Positions 36,021 to 44,575 of a DNA stretch of 61,209 nt are shown here, piece after piece. Under the pieces are notes generated by a model. The model ran no database searches. It was not told the DNA's origin and saw only the letters and a list, made by a program, of their open reading frames with translations. This DNA is from Gammaproteobacteria bacterium (GTDB lineage Bacteria > Pseudomonadota > Gammaproteobacteria > Steroidobacterales > GCA-2729495), in assembly GCA_014337915.1 (NCBI GenBank), contig QUBU01000018.1:1-61209 (forward strand). Direction: 5' to 3'. Every line of letters begins with the position of its first letter. Within the stretch, counting starts at the first letter, position 1. Both the position numbers and the translations under genes were made by a program.

Positions 36021-37114
36021 TCTACAGTTCCCGACGCCAGTGATCGATAGAAATCACGGTATCGATCCACCATAACACCCGGCGAGTACCGTCCCGCGAT
36101 TCGGTACCCCGCACCGACCATCAGCTTAGTGTCCACTCGGCCATCCATGATCGCCGCCAAGTGTTCGGCAATATGCCCCGGCCGACTCGGGTCAACCCAG
36201 ACAACTGCGCTCTCGTTCCCTACAACCCACCGAATGCCCGGCACATCACTGGCAACGACCGGTAGACCTACGGCCATTGCTTCAATCAAGACGTTTGGCA
36301 TCCCTTCTGATAGAGACGGAAGAACGAGGCAGTCACTTTCCCGCATCCGCGCCTGAATGTTGCGTTCATACCCACGGAACACAACTCTATCCTGCAGATT
36401 CCTTCGCTCGACAAACTTCCTTAGCCTTCCTTCCTCTTCGCCTACACCGAAAAGATCAAGATGCCAGTCTGAGCGACCTGCGAGCATATCGAACGCATGA
36501 AGAAGGACGTCACAGTTCTTGAGCCTGGTAAGCCGCCCAACGAAAATGAATCTCCACTTCCTGTCGGAACGGGAATCAGCCTCATTTCGTCCTCCCGGGA
36601 CCGACGCAGTTCCGTTCGGAATGACAGCGCCATTCTTCAGACGAAACAGCCATCGAAATGCAGCATTCGATCCTTCCATTGGGCTATTGCTTACGATCCG
36701 CTGAGCGCAGGCTAATGCGGCGGCGAACTCCGGAACGCACAGCGGTCTATGGAAGGTCATTTTGCTACGGTAGGAAAACACAACTGCCTTGCCAAGAAGG
36801 CGAGCCGATACCATGACCGGAATCGATACTGATGCTGGCAGCCATACATGCACAACATCCGGATCTACCGCACGAATAGTGCGCACGATTTCTGTAAGGT
36901 ACGCAACTGATAACGGTTGCCGATTGTTGAGCCCGATGACCCGGACCCTCTCGGGCAGCACCACGTCATCTGGCTGCACGCAGAGTACCGCCATCTCAAC
37001 TGCGGGGTCTGACCAGGCGGTACAAAGTAAACGGAGCTGAGCCTCGGCCCCCCCGCCCCTCAAAGAATGAATGGCATGCAGAACCCGCACCGAGCGCATC
37101 GGCGCGTGATGCAT
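36017..37114 (-). CDS. Glycosyltransferase family 4
   Basis: A 365-residue GT-B enzyme: VRVLHAIHSLRGGGAEAQLRLL at the N-terminus, FIFVGRLTRLKNCDVLLHAF, and the donor motif SEGMPNVLIEAMAVGLPVVAS. The start at 37114 has AGGAAAG upstream and leaves a 7-base gap to the acetyltransferase stop; the longer frame to 37165 would overlap that gene. Its stop overlaps the LamG gene start. Confidence 0.86.
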   Translation of the reverse strand: MHHAPMRSVRVLHAIHSLRGGGAEAQLRLLCTAWSDPAVEMAVLCVQPDDVVLPERVRVIGLNNRQPLSVAYLTEIVRTIRAVDPDVVHVWLPASVSIPVMVSARLLGKAVVFSYRSKMTFHRPLCVPEFAAALACAQRIVSNSPMEGSNAAFRWLFRLKNGAVIPNGTASVPGGRNEADSRSDRKWRFIFVGRLTRLKNCDVLLHAFDMLAGRSDWHLDLFGVGEEEGRLRKFVERRNLQDRVVFRGYERNIQARMRESDCLVLPSLSEGMPNVLIEAMAVGLPVVASDVPGIRWVVGNESAVVWVDPSRPGHIAEHLAAIMDGRVDTKLMVGAGYRIAGRYSPGVMVDRYRDFYRSLASGTVD

Positions 37115-37121
37115 CGCTTTC

Positions 37122-37655
37122 CTACTCTCGCAATCGTACGACACGCGCAGGAACTCCCGCGACAATGACCATCGGCGGCACGTCCTTGGTCACAATGCTC
37201 CCTGCGGCGACGACGGCGCCATCTCCGATAGAGACACCCGGCAGAACAATACACGCAGCACCGATCCAGACATCTCTCCCGATTGTTACAGGCGCCTTCT
37301 GGTGACCGCTTTCAAAAATCGGCCCGCCACCAGATGGCACCACGTGGTTTGTTGAAAGTATCTGGGTACCGTAGCCAATCAATGTTCGCGCGCCGATTCT
37401 GACACCACCCGGAGTGCTGATCAGCACTCCAATAGCCAGATCAACGTCGTCTTCGATGATCAGGTTGCGACCGTTCGCAATCCACACGTATGGATAGAAG
37501 GTTACTCGCCTTCCTATAACGGAGCCGTTCATCCTAAGGAAAATCGCCTTGAGCGCATTCAGAGTTCGATAGCGTGGCAGCAGGAAGAGAAGCTGCATGC
37601 AGGCCTCGTATGAGACCACAAGGAAGCTCTTCAGTGGATTTCGAGTGCCAGCCAT
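37122..37655 (-). CDS. Hexapeptide-repeat acyl/acetyltransferase (WcaF/maa type)
   Basis: A 177-residue left-handed beta-helix acyltransferase. Hexapeptide repeats run from about residue 50 to the end ([61 protein letters not shown], read in parts), with the catalytic His in LSTNHVV. It probably O-acetylates a sugar of the cassette's repeat unit using acetyl-CoA. It sits between two glycosyltransferase genes, 7 and 17 bases away. Confidence 0.87.
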   Translation of the reverse strand: MAGTRNPLKSFLVVSYEACMQLLFLLPRYRTLNALKAIFLRMNGSVIGRRVTFYPYVWIANGRNLIIEDDVDLAIGVLISTPGGVRIGARTLIGYGTQILSTNHVVPSGGGPIFESGHQKAPVTIGRDVWIGAACIVLPGVSIGDGAVVAAGSIVTKDVPPMVIVAGVPARVVRLRE

Positions 37656-37672
37656 GAGAACAGTCCCATCCG

Positions 37673-38836
37673 CTAATCTGCAGGCGTAGCGACAGCGCCT
37701 GCCGGCCGTCCCACAACCGACTCAAGATAACTCAATATAAGACGGACTCGCTGCCGGGTATCAGGTAGTCGTGCAAGTCGCTCGCGGCCCGCTGCCACCA
37801 GGCTTCGGGCAAGATCCCCGTCCGTCGCGCAGCTGACAAGCAGGTCAGAAATCGCCCTAGGATCATGGGGCTCGACATACACGGCACTGGGGCCACAGAT
37901 GCTGCGCGCAAAGTCCCGGTCGCTGGCGATGATCGGAACACCAACGCACCAGGCTTCCATGTAGTTGTTGCTGAAACTCTCGAGATCGCTGAGCGTTACC
38001 AGGAAGGATGCCGCCTCGTAGGGCCGCTGAATTGCGGTAGGAGGGATCGGGCCAAGGAACTCAAAGTATTCCCTGATCAGCTCTTCGTCAGAACCCTCGC
38101 GGAGCACACTCTTGAAAGCCGCCTCATCTACTGTCAGCAGAAACCTGATTTGAGCGCCGGTCTGACCACGGCGCTGCAGTTCCCTGGCTACTTCCTGCAA
38201 GCGCCAGAGATTCTTGTGAAGAGCCACTCCACTGACAAACAGGAAGCGTGCCGGCGCGCCTGTCGTGGCAGGGGCTGGTCTACGCTGGGTGACATATCCC
38301 GAAACAGCTGGGGGAAGGATGCGGATCTTGCCAGACGGAACCCCGGCGTGCGCGGCAAGACGGCGGGCCATTATCTCGGTCTCGGCAAGGACCAGGTCTG
38401 CCTGGCGCAGGCGTCGAACACGCACCTTGTTCCTGAACCAGTTCCAGAGACGGTCCGGCTTGCCCAAGTACCGCCAGAAGGGACTCTCGGGGTAGCAGAT
38501 GATTGGGTATGCAACAGTAACGACGCTCTTGACGCTGCGAGGATGAGGCAACCCGGCGCCGAAGAACGTAAAGATCACGTCTATGGCATGATTTTTCAGC
38601 AAGTGCGGCAGGCTGAACGTCTCGAACCATAGGCGTGAGACGTAGGGCTGCGGCAGGAATAACACCGTGGTGTCTGCCCGCTTCCGGACTGCATCGCGCA
38701 ACTGGCCACCGTCGGGGACCAGAATCGTGATCTTGACCCCTGGCGGTGGGTCACGCTCCAGCGCGTCAAGGAAGTTCAGTGCAAGCTGTACGCCGCCGCC
38801 TTCTTTGATCGCCCCACAATCAAGAAGGACATTCAT
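37673..38836 (-). CDS. Glycosyltransferase family 4
   Basis: A 387-residue GT-B enzyme starting [20 protein letters not shown]. The donor half contains [16 protein letters not shown] and [23 protein letters not shown], where the usual E..E motif is present but non-standard. The frame opens at 39145 only as a shadow of the ATPase gene. It is the first cassette gene after the conserved ATPase, 61 bases downstream of it, and is intermediate in base composition. Confidence 0.82.
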   Translation of the reverse strand: MNVLLDCGAIKEGGGVQLALNFLDALERDPPPGVKITILVPDGGQLRDAVRKRADTTVLFLPQPYVSRLWFETFSLPHLLKNHAIDVIFTFFGAGLPHPRSVKSVVTVAYPIICYPESPFWRYLGKPDRLWNWFRNKVRVRRLRQADLVLAETEIMARRLAAHAGVPSGKIRILPPAVSGYVTQRRPAPATTGAPARFLFVSGVALHKNLWRLQEVARELQRRGQTGAQIRFLLTVDEAAFKSVLREGSDEELIREYFEFLGPIPPTAIQRPYEAASFLVTLSDLESFSNNYMEAWCVGVPIIASDRDFARSICGPSAVYVEPHDPRAISDLLVSCATDGDLARSLVAAGRERLARLPDTRQRVRLILSYLESVVGRPAGAVATPAD

Positions 38837-38897
38837 CGTGACTGCCGTAGTCTCTCTGCGCTTGCCGCATCTGGCGGGCTGAAGGACCTGAATACCG

Positions 38898-39767
38898 TCA
38901 GATGGATTCTGCTTTCGGCGAGTTACCAAGGCCACTGCGTCCCCTGCCCCGCCCCACCGGCAACCCCATCCGCACCCGGTCGCGCAGCACCGACCTAACC
39001 GTCGCGCCATCGATCCGCGCCCGCTCCGCCGAGAACCCGTACACCAGGCACAGGTCGCAGAGCGTGTTGACCAGCCGCGGGATGCCGTCGCTGGCGGCGG
39101 CGATGAGACGCACGGCTTCGGGGGCGAATACCGCGGGGTCGCCACCGGCGACCTTCATGCGATGGGCGATGTAGGCGGCGACGTCGCCGAAGCTGAAGGG
39201 CTCGAGGTTGTAGGCGACGGAGACGCGCTGGGTGAGCTGGCGCAGCTCGTGTTTCTTCAGCAGGTCGTGCAGCTCGGGCTGGCCGACCAGGATCAGGTGC
39301 AGCAGGTAGTCCTTCTGGGCGTTGACGTTGGAGAGCATGCGGACCTCTTCGAGGCCCTTGACGCCGAGGTTCTGGGCCTCGTCGACGATCAGCACCACCG
39401 GGTGGCCGGCGGCGTATTCGCGGATCAGGAACTGGACGAAATCGTCGTAGAGCTCGACCTGGGTCTTGCCTTTGTACTCCAGGCCATAGGCCATCATGAT
39501 CCACTCGGCCATTTCGCCGAAGTTGTTGTGCGTGAAGTTGATGAGCCCGACACGCAGCTCGGGCCCAACCTCGTCGAGCAGGCGGTTGATGAGCGTGGTC
39601 TTGCCGCAGCCCACCTCACCGGTGATGACGGTGAAGCCCTGGCGGTTCTGGATGCTGTACTGGAGCAGTGTCAGCGCCGTGGCGTGGCGCTTCGACATGT
39701 AAAGGAAAGAGGGGTCGGGCAGCAGCGCGAAGGGGCGTTCCCTGAGGCCGTAGAAATTCTCGTACAT
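38898..39767 (-). CDS. Exosortase-system AAA ATPase (ExeA-like)
   Basis: A 289-residue cytoplasmic ATPase starting MYENFYGLRERPFALLPDP, the hallmark of the ExeA/GspA-like ATPases linked to exosortase EPS loci. Walker A is GEVGCGKTT at 50-58 and Walker B is VVLIVDEAQNL. There is no C-terminal peptidoglycan-binding domain, unlike ExeA. It is third in the order wzz, kinase, ATPase, the usual arrangement next to exosortase genes. It may power or regulate assembly of the polymer export machinery. Confidence 0.9.
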   Translation of the reverse strand: MYENFYGLRERPFALLPDPSFLYMSKRHATALTLLQYSIQNRQGFTVITGEVGCGKTTLINRLLDEVGPELRVGLINFTHNNFGEMAEWIMMAYGLEYKGKTQVELYDDFVQFLIREYAAGHPVVLIVDEAQNLGVKGLEEVRMLSNVNAQKDYLLHLILVGQPELHDLLKKHELRQLTQRVSVAYNLEPFSFGDVAAYIAHRMKVAGGDPAVFAPEAVRLIAAASDGIPRLVNTLCDLCLVYGFSAERARIDGATVRSVLRDRVRMGLPVGRGRGRSGLGNSPKAESI

Positions 39768-39798
39768 CCGTTGGACCGGCCGCGGCTTGCCGCGGCCC

Positions 39799-40644
39799 CT
39801 ACTGGCTGGCGAGCGAGGCGCGCGGCCGGGCGTAGCCGTAGCCGCCCTTCGGCGCCTGGGCCTTGTTGAGCACGGTACCGATCACCGGCGCGCTCTTCAG
39901 GACTTCCAGCGCCTTCTGCAGGTCCTCGCGCGAAGTGCCGCCGGCCTCGGCCACCATCAGCATGGCATCGGTGTAGGGGGCAAAGGCCAGCGCATCGTCG
40001 GCGGCGAGGATCGGCGGCAGGTCGAACACCACGAGGCGGTCCGGGTAGCGGTGCTTGAGCTCGTTCACCAGCGCCACCATCTTCGGCGAGCGCAGCATTT
40101 CCGAGGAGTTCTGGATCGGCTCGCGGCCCGGCAGCACCACCAGCCGCTCGATCGAGGGCGTGAACAGCATCTGGTGCACGGCGATGTCGCCCCTGAGGTA
40201 ATCACTCAGGCCCAGCTCGGGCTGGTAGTTGAAGTACTTGTGCACCGAGGGCTTGCGCAGGTCCAGGTCCACCAGCAGCACCGTGTGCGTGACTTCCATC
40301 GCCAGGCTGATGGCGAGGTTGATTGCGGTGAGCGTCTTGCCGCAGCCGCTTGCCGGGCCAGTGATGGCCAGCGAGGTCCAGTGGTTCTCGCGCATCGCCT
40401 GCAGCACCCGGGTGCGCAGCATGCGGTAGGCATCGGCCAGCTCATGGCTGGGCACGGCCGCGACCAGCCGGTTGTCGAGAAGCACGCGTTCGGGCACGTC
40501 GACGATGCGGGTGTGCGTGTAGCGCACGCCGGTGGACAGGTCTGGCGCGGGATTGCCACCGGCGACGCCTGGCCGGGGCTCGGTGGCGAGGTTCTGCGAG
40601 CGCTCGCGCCCAGCCTGTTCCAGTGCCTTGCGAATGCGTTCCAT
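39799..40644 (-). CDS. CpsD/BY-kinase-like ATPase for EPS chain length
   Basis: A 281-residue P-loop protein: Walker A GPASGCGKTLTA, Walker A' TVLLVDLDLRKP and Walker B LVVFDLPPIL, the pattern of bacterial tyrosine kinases (CpsD/CapB). The C-terminus is short and lacks a Tyr cluster, so autophosphorylation there is doubtful. The frame extends to 40704, but ATG 40644 (MERIRKALEQA) has AGGA upstream and starts the usual homology. It works with the Wzz protein encoded just upstream, 16 bases away, to control chain length. Confidence 0.88.
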   Translation of the reverse strand: MERIRKALEQAGRERSQNLATEPRPGVAGGNPAPDLSTGVRYTHTRIVDVPERVLLDNRLVAAVPSHELADAYRMLRTRVLQAMRENHWTSLAITGPASGCGKTLTAINLAISLAMEVTHTVLLVDLDLRKPSVHKYFNYQPELGLSDYLRGDIAVHQMLFTPSIERLVVLPGREPIQNSSEMLRSPKMVALVNELKHRYPDRLVVFDLPPILAADDALAFAPYTDAMLMVAEAGGTSREDLQKALEVLKSAPVIGTVLNKAQAPKGGYGYARPRASLASQ

Positions 40645-40660
40645 GGTGAATCCTGCGCCG

Positions 40661-42427
40661 TTACATGCCCAGGCGTCGCAGCGCGACGTACCAGGCCACG
40701 TCAAGGTTGATGATGAAGAAGTGGATGAGGATCGCCACGACGGCGAGCACGGCCGGCGCGACCACCAGCGCGGTCAGCCGCACTTTGCGCTTCTGGCTGT
40801 GGTCCACGCTGTTCTCGATCAGCGGGATCTCCGCCAGCGGCGGCGAGCCCTGCAGGCGCTCGACGGCGCGGGCGCTGTTGACCGAGCCGTCCAGCGACTC
40901 GGCGACCTGCGGCCAGCCGAGCGCCACGGCCAGCACCAGCACCAGCAGTAGCGCCAGCAGCACCGGGCGGTTGGGGCTGGCCGGCACCAGCGGCATGTTC
41001 GGCGGCTCCACCAGCGTGAAGCGCTCGCCCTTGGCCTGGGTCTCCATCGCCTGGCCCATCTTGGCGGCGAACAGCCGGTCGCGGGCGTTGCGGTAATTCT
41101 CGGCGGTGGTCACCAGCGTGCGCTGCAGGGCGGAGAGCTGGCGCTCCACGTCGGAAGTCTGCATCGCATTCTTTTCGTAGCCGGCGATCTTGGCCTGCAC
41201 CTTGGCGCGCTCGTCGCGCAGCGCTGCGGCCTTGGAGTCCAGCGCCGCGCGCTGCGCCTGGACCTGGATGTAGGCCGGGTTGGTGGGCTCGCGGGACGGG
41301 CGGCGCGTGGCCGAAACCGGCGGCTCGGCCGCCAGCTTGTCCTCCAGCGTCTTGATCTGGCGCTGCAGCGTCTGCACTTCGGGGTGGTCGTCGCTATAGC
41401 GCTCGCGGGCCTTGGCGAGCTGGGCGCGCAGGTTGGTGAGCCGCGAGACGGTGTCGTTGGGGCTGACGTTCTCGCCGACTTCCTGGCGCAGCGCCTCGAC
41501 GTCACGCTTCATGCGCACCACGTCGGGGTGGTCGGGGCTGTAGCGGCCCTCGAGCAGTGCCAGCTGGCTCTCCATGGCGCGCAGCTGGTCGGCCGGCGCG
41601 GCGATGCCCTTGCCATCCGGCATGATCACCGGCGCCATGGGCTCGAGCTGCGCGAGCTGCGCATCGAGCATGATCTTCGACTGTTCGATGTCCTTGATCT
41701 GGCGGTCGATCTCCATGAGGTCGGCGTCCGAACGCTGCAGCATCTGCAGGTTGAACACCGTCTCCTCGGGCAGCGACCCCTTGTTGTCCTGCTTGACCCT
41801 GGCGATCTGGCTCTCGAGATCACGCACCTGGCCGTCGAGGCGGTCCACCTCGGCCTGCATGAACTGGCTGGTCTCGGCGGTCTGCTCGGTGCGGGCGCGG
41901 ACGTTCTCGCCCAGGTACAGCGTCACCAGTTCATTGGCGACCTTCTGGGCGATGCCCGGGTTCTCGTGCTCGAAGCCGACGGTAAAGGCGATGGTCTGGT
42001 TGATCGGCCGGCCACCGGCCTGCTCGGCCAGCGGCGCATCGATGACGTCGATGCGGATATCCTTCTGCACGTCCTCGACCAGCAGCAGCGTCGGCAGGTA
42101 CTTGCGCTCTTTCGGGAACAGGTCGAACTTCTCGATGATCTGCTGCAGGTTGGTGCGCGTCATGACGCGCTGGTTGATGTACTGGATCTGCCGCGCCGCC
42201 ATGGTGGTCACGGTGGTCGGCACCAGTCCCGGCGGGATCTCCGGATCCTCGATCAGGATGGTCGCCGTCGAGAGGTAGCGGTTGGGCCAGAGGAAGATGG
42301 CCAGCAGGCCCAGCACCAGCAGCACGGCAGCCGCCTTCAGGGCGGTGCCGCCGCGGCGGCGCAGGGCGTCCAGGTAGTCCTGGAGGTTCTTCGAGTCGTC
42401 CTCGGGAAGGGGAATGTCGTAAGCCAT
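40661..42427 (-). CDS. Wzz/GumC-like polysaccharide chain-length determinant
   Basis: A 588-residue inner-membrane protein: short cytoplasmic N-terminus, membrane segment at about 31-50, long periplasmic coiled-coil region (about 180-430) and a membrane segment near 480 after the Pro-rich EPPNMPLVPASPNRP motif. An additional C-terminal hydrophobic segment lies at about 545-570, which most Wzz proteins lack. It is the first gene of the wzz-kinase-ATPase operon. It should set polymer length with the kinase encoded next. Confidence 0.9.
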   Translation of the reverse strand: MAYDIPLPEDDSKNLQDYLDALRRRGGTALKAAAVLLVLGLLAIFLWPNRYLSTATILIEDPEIPPGLVPTTVTTMAARQIQYINQRVMTRTNLQQIIEKFDLFPKERKYLPTLLLVEDVQKDIRIDVIDAPLAEQAGGRPINQTIAFTVGFEHENPGIAQKVANELVTLYLGENVRARTEQTAETSQFMQAEVDRLDGQVRDLESQIARVKQDNKGSLPEETVFNLQMLQRSDADLMEIDRQIKDIEQSKIMLDAQLAQLEPMAPVIMPDGKGIAAPADQLRAMESQLALLEGRYSPDHPDVVRMKRDVEALRQEVGENVSPNDTVSRLTNLRAQLAKARERYSDDHPEVQTLQRQIKTLEDKLAAEPPVSATRRPSREPTNPAYIQVQAQRAALDSKAAALRDERAKVQAKIAGYEKNAMQTSDVERQLSALQRTLVTTAENYRNARDRLFAAKMGQAMETQAKGERFTLVEPPNMPLVPASPNRPVLLALLLVLVLAVALGWPQVAESLDGSVNSARAVERLQGSPPLAEIPLIENSVDHSQKRKVRLTALVVAPAVLAVVAILIHFFIINLDVAWYVALRRLGM

Positions 42428-42579
42428 GCGAGGCCGAATGCTCCCTGGGGTGGTTGTCGCCGGATCGTGTTCTATGTGTTCTGGTCAGCGTGCCGACGGA
42501 GTCTAGCGGGCAGCCGGGCCGGGCGATGTGACCAGCTACCCAGAAAAACGATGTAACCCGCTGTCCTGCTTGGTTTCTG

Positions 42580-42604
42580 CCAGCCCCTGCGGGCGACGGG
42601 CTGG
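42580..42604 (-). other. Hairpin in wzz leader region
   Basis: CCAGCCC and GGGCTGG form a 7-bp stem around an 11-base loop, about 150 bases upstream of the wzz ATG. It may be a leader-RNA structure; no regulatory class is recognised. Confidence 0.3.
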
Positions 42605-42657
42605 AATATAACACTATCGCGGCGTGCCCGTCTCGGCAGCCGTCCAGTGCATGCGAA

Positions 42658-42677
42658 ACGCCGGCCGAAGCCGGCGT
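42658..42677 (-). terminator. Probable terminator of the VPLPA-CTERM gene
   Basis: On the minus strand, an 8-bp stem ACGCCGGC/GCCGGCGT closes the very stable UUCG tetraloop, 73 bases after the stop at 42750. The following T-run is short (TTTCG), so termination may be partial. Confidence 0.5.
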
Positions 42678-42699
42678 CGCAGAGTCTTGGCGGGGAGAA

Positions 42700-42720
42700 T
42701 TAAGGGCCGATTAAGGCCCT
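42700..42720. promoter_or_regulatory. TTAA-N7-TTAA motif (site 1)
   Basis: On the plus strand it reads TTAAGGGCCGATTAAGG followed by CCCT: two TTAAGG units 11 bases apart. Read toward wzz (minus strand), it begins AGGGCCTTAATCGG. It lies about 270 bases upstream of wzz and 30 bases downstream of the VPLPA gene. AGGGCC/GGCCCT can also pair as a 6-bp hairpin. A closely similar site precedes the second exosortase operon (55927-55947). Confidence 0.45.
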
Positions 42721-42749
42721 ATCTGAAGTCGGTGGCCTGCGGCAAGCGC

Positions 42750-43547
42750 TCAGGCGCGCCGGCGGCGCGCACGGGCGAGGATGCCGGCGGCACCGGTCAG
42801 GAACAGCCAGGCGGCACCAGGCAGCGGTACGGCGGTGCTGCCGCCGAAGAAGCCGCTGGTGATGCAGTCCTTCAGCCAGTCACCGTCCCAGTGGCGGTCC
42901 ATGTGGTGGCGCCAGTCGCGCTTCCAGAACTTGGACCAGTAGGCCTTGTGGTCGTCCTTGCCGGAGGTCTGCAGGGCGAAGCGCGGCTGCATGCCATCGT
43001 CGTCGTCCATGGAGCCACAGCCGCCCCAGTCGCAGTCACCGCTTTCGAAGCCGGCGACGCGGGCGGCGAAGAATTCATGTCCCTGCGGGCTCTTGCCGGT
43101 GGAGAAAACCGCATAGTCCTCGGGGCTGTCACCGTCGATGCCGGTGATCGAGAAAGTCAGCGTTTCCAGGCGGGCATTGCCCTTGCCGCGCAGCTTGATG
43201 TCGAAGCGGCCGAAGCCATCCATGCGGCGGCTGTTGACGGCCTTCCAGCCCGAGGGCAGGCCACTGATGTCCATGGCCTCGGCGTCGCCACCGGGCGCTA
43301 CGTTGAAGGCGAAGGACTGGAGGCCGAAGTTGCTGGCGGCGAGGTCGGTCAGCGGACCGAGGACCTGCACCGTGAAGTCGATGGCACCGTCGGCACCGTC
43401 GGCCACGTCGACCCGCAGGTAGTTGCTGCCGTCGGCGAGTACGTTGGATTGGTCGAGGTAGAACGACAGCGATGCGGCCTGCGCGGACGCAGAAAGCACC
43501 AGAGATGCGCACAGCCCGGTGAGGGTCGCGATCTTCAGGGAGCTCAT
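42750..43547 (-). CDS. VPLPA-CTERM sorting-signal protein
   Basis: A 265-residue exported protein. It has a signal peptide at 1-24 (cleavage after SAQA), a beta-rich body, and a C-terminal exosortase signal: VPLP at 230-233, a hydrophobic helix to about 255 and a basic tail RARRRR. This is the type recognised by XrtD-like exosortases. Residues 161-218 are unusual: Cys162 and Cys167, a run of four Asp at 171-174, then a His/Trp/Lys/Asp-rich stretch 187-217 and Cys218. ATG 43547 is preferred over 43556 because GTAGGGGG is well spaced from it. Function in the matrix is unknown. Confidence 0.87.
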   Translation of the reverse strand: MSSLKIATLTGLCASLVLSASAQAASLSFYLDQSNVLADGSNYLRVDVADGADGAIDFTVQVLGPLTDLAASNFGLQSFAFNVAPGGDAEAMDISGLPSGWKAVNSRRMDGFGRFDIKLRGKGNARLETLTFSITGIDGDSPEDYAVFSTGKSPQGHEFFAARVAGFESGDCDWGGCGSMDDDDGMQPRFALQTSGKDDHKAYWSKFWKRDWRHHMDRHWDGDWLKDCITSGFFGGSTAVPLPGAAWLFLTGAAGILARARRRRA

Positions 43548-43744
43548 GTGTTTCATCCCCCTACTTCTAGCCGGCCACACGCAGGCGTACCGGCACATTG
43601 GAGTTGTTCTGTGGCAGCAACTTAGCAAACGTCCGCCCACGCCAGCAAGCCGTTTTAGACATAACGCCGCACTGGCCAAAACACCCTCGCGAGACCGGCG
43701 CCAGCAGGGCCGGCCGCATCACGTGAATCTGTCGCAGGAATCCG

Positions 43745-44575
43745 CTACAACTTATTGTTCAACCGACGGGAAACGGTCTCGAGCTGGCGCTGCTGCGCGG
43801 CCGCCAGCGGCCCCGCATCCGCGAGTGCCAGCAGCCACAGGCAGAGCACATGGTCGTAGAGCCGCTGCTGGGTTGCGAAGCGCGCGCGGGGCACCCGCCC
43901 TGCTCCGCCGAAATAGGCTGCCAGCAGCCGCCCCTCCAGGGCCCGCGGCAGCCCGTGGTGGCGGGAGACGACCGCCAGGTCGAACAGCGGATCACCCAGC
44001 GCCGCGTACTCCCAGTCGATCAGCAGCGGACGGCGCAGGCCGACGACATTGCCGGCGATGGGATCGTGGTGGCAAAGCACCCGCGGACCCTGGAAGCAGC
44101 GCGCCATCAGCCGTTGCGCCGAGCGCGCGAGGCGGCAGGCCCACGCCGTGCCAGCGCTGCGTGCATAGCCCGCGAGGCTGGCTTCGAGATCGAGCGGGCG
44201 GCCGGGCAGACGTGCCTCGTGCAGTCGCCGGAGCAGGCCCGCAAGGGCTTCGATGCGGCCGGGCCTTGCGAGGTCGGCGGGGCGCCAGGCAAGCCCCGGT
44301 GCATGGCGCGTGACCAGCACCGCCGGCGGACCGGGCAACAGCAGCAATGGTTCAGGGGCGAGGCCCACCGCGGCGGCGGCCGACCAGGCGGCAAACTCCG
44401 CACGCCGATCGGGGACAAAGCGGGCGGCCAGCGGCTCGTCGATGCGCAGTACGTAGCGCTCCGTACCCCGCCCGACCAGCCAGGACGACTTCAGCGGACC
44501 CGCATGCAGGCGACGCAGCAGCTGCGCACCGCGCAGCTGCGCGGCCGCACGGCGCAACGCGGCCTCGGGCGTCAT
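43745..44575 (-). CDS. Aminoglycoside/choline kinase-fold kinase, possible thiamine kinase
   Basis: A 276-residue kinase of the APH/choline kinase fold. The catalytic loop is LCHHDPIAGNVV and the metal-binding DxD-type motif is LIDWEYAALGDPLFDLAV. It is the last gene of a TPP-riboswitch operon, with an ATGA overlap to the PnuC-type transporter gene, so phosphorylation of imported thiamine (ThiK-like) is the likeliest role. This is inference from context; sequence alone would also allow choline or another small alcohol. The frame opens at 45055 only as shadow. Confidence 0.78.
   Translation of the reverse strand: MTPEAALRRAAAQLRGAQLLRRLHAGPLKSSWLVGRGTERYVLRIDEPLAARFVPDRRAEFAAWSAAAAVGLAPEPLLLLPGPPAVLVTRHAPGLAWRPADLARPGRIEALAGLLRRLHEARLPGRPLDLEASLAGYARSAGTAWACRLARSAQRLMARCFQGPRVLCHHDPIAGNVVGLRRPLLIDWEYAALGDPLFDLAVVSRHHGLPRALEGRLLAAYFGGAGRVPRARFATQQRLYDHVLCLWLLALADAGPLAAAQQRQLETVSRRLNNKL

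Larger units (their letters stand above)
28640..38850. other. AT-richer polysaccharide cassette, probably acquired
   Basis: The sequence here is visibly richer in A and T than both flanks, and start codons are more irregular (GTG at 30139, TTG at 33018 and 36020). All seven genes are minus strand and make a self-contained repeat-unit set: three glycosyltransferases, acetyltransferase, flippase, polymerase and a large secreted protein. Such composition is typical of exchanged O-unit/capsule modules inserted between conserved flanks. No transposase or integrase was found. Boundaries are by eye. Confidence 0.7.
42428..42749. other. Intergenic region upstream of wzz
   Basis: About 320 bases between the VPLPA-CTERM gene and wzz, both minus strand. 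It carries the TTAA motif at 42700-42720, a hairpin with an 8-bp stem and UUCG loop at 42658-42677, and a second hairpin (7-bp stem) at 42580-42604 beside an AT-rich TATATT stretch near 42606. This is presumably the 3' end of the first transcript and the promoter and leader of the wzz operon. No small gene is evident. Confidence 0.5.

Noticed and set aside
43548-43744. A sigma-54 promoter upstream of the VPLPA-CTERM gene, as known for PEP-CTERM genes elsewhere
   Set aside because: The best TGGC...TTGC pair has the wrong spacing, so no -24/-12 site can be supported.
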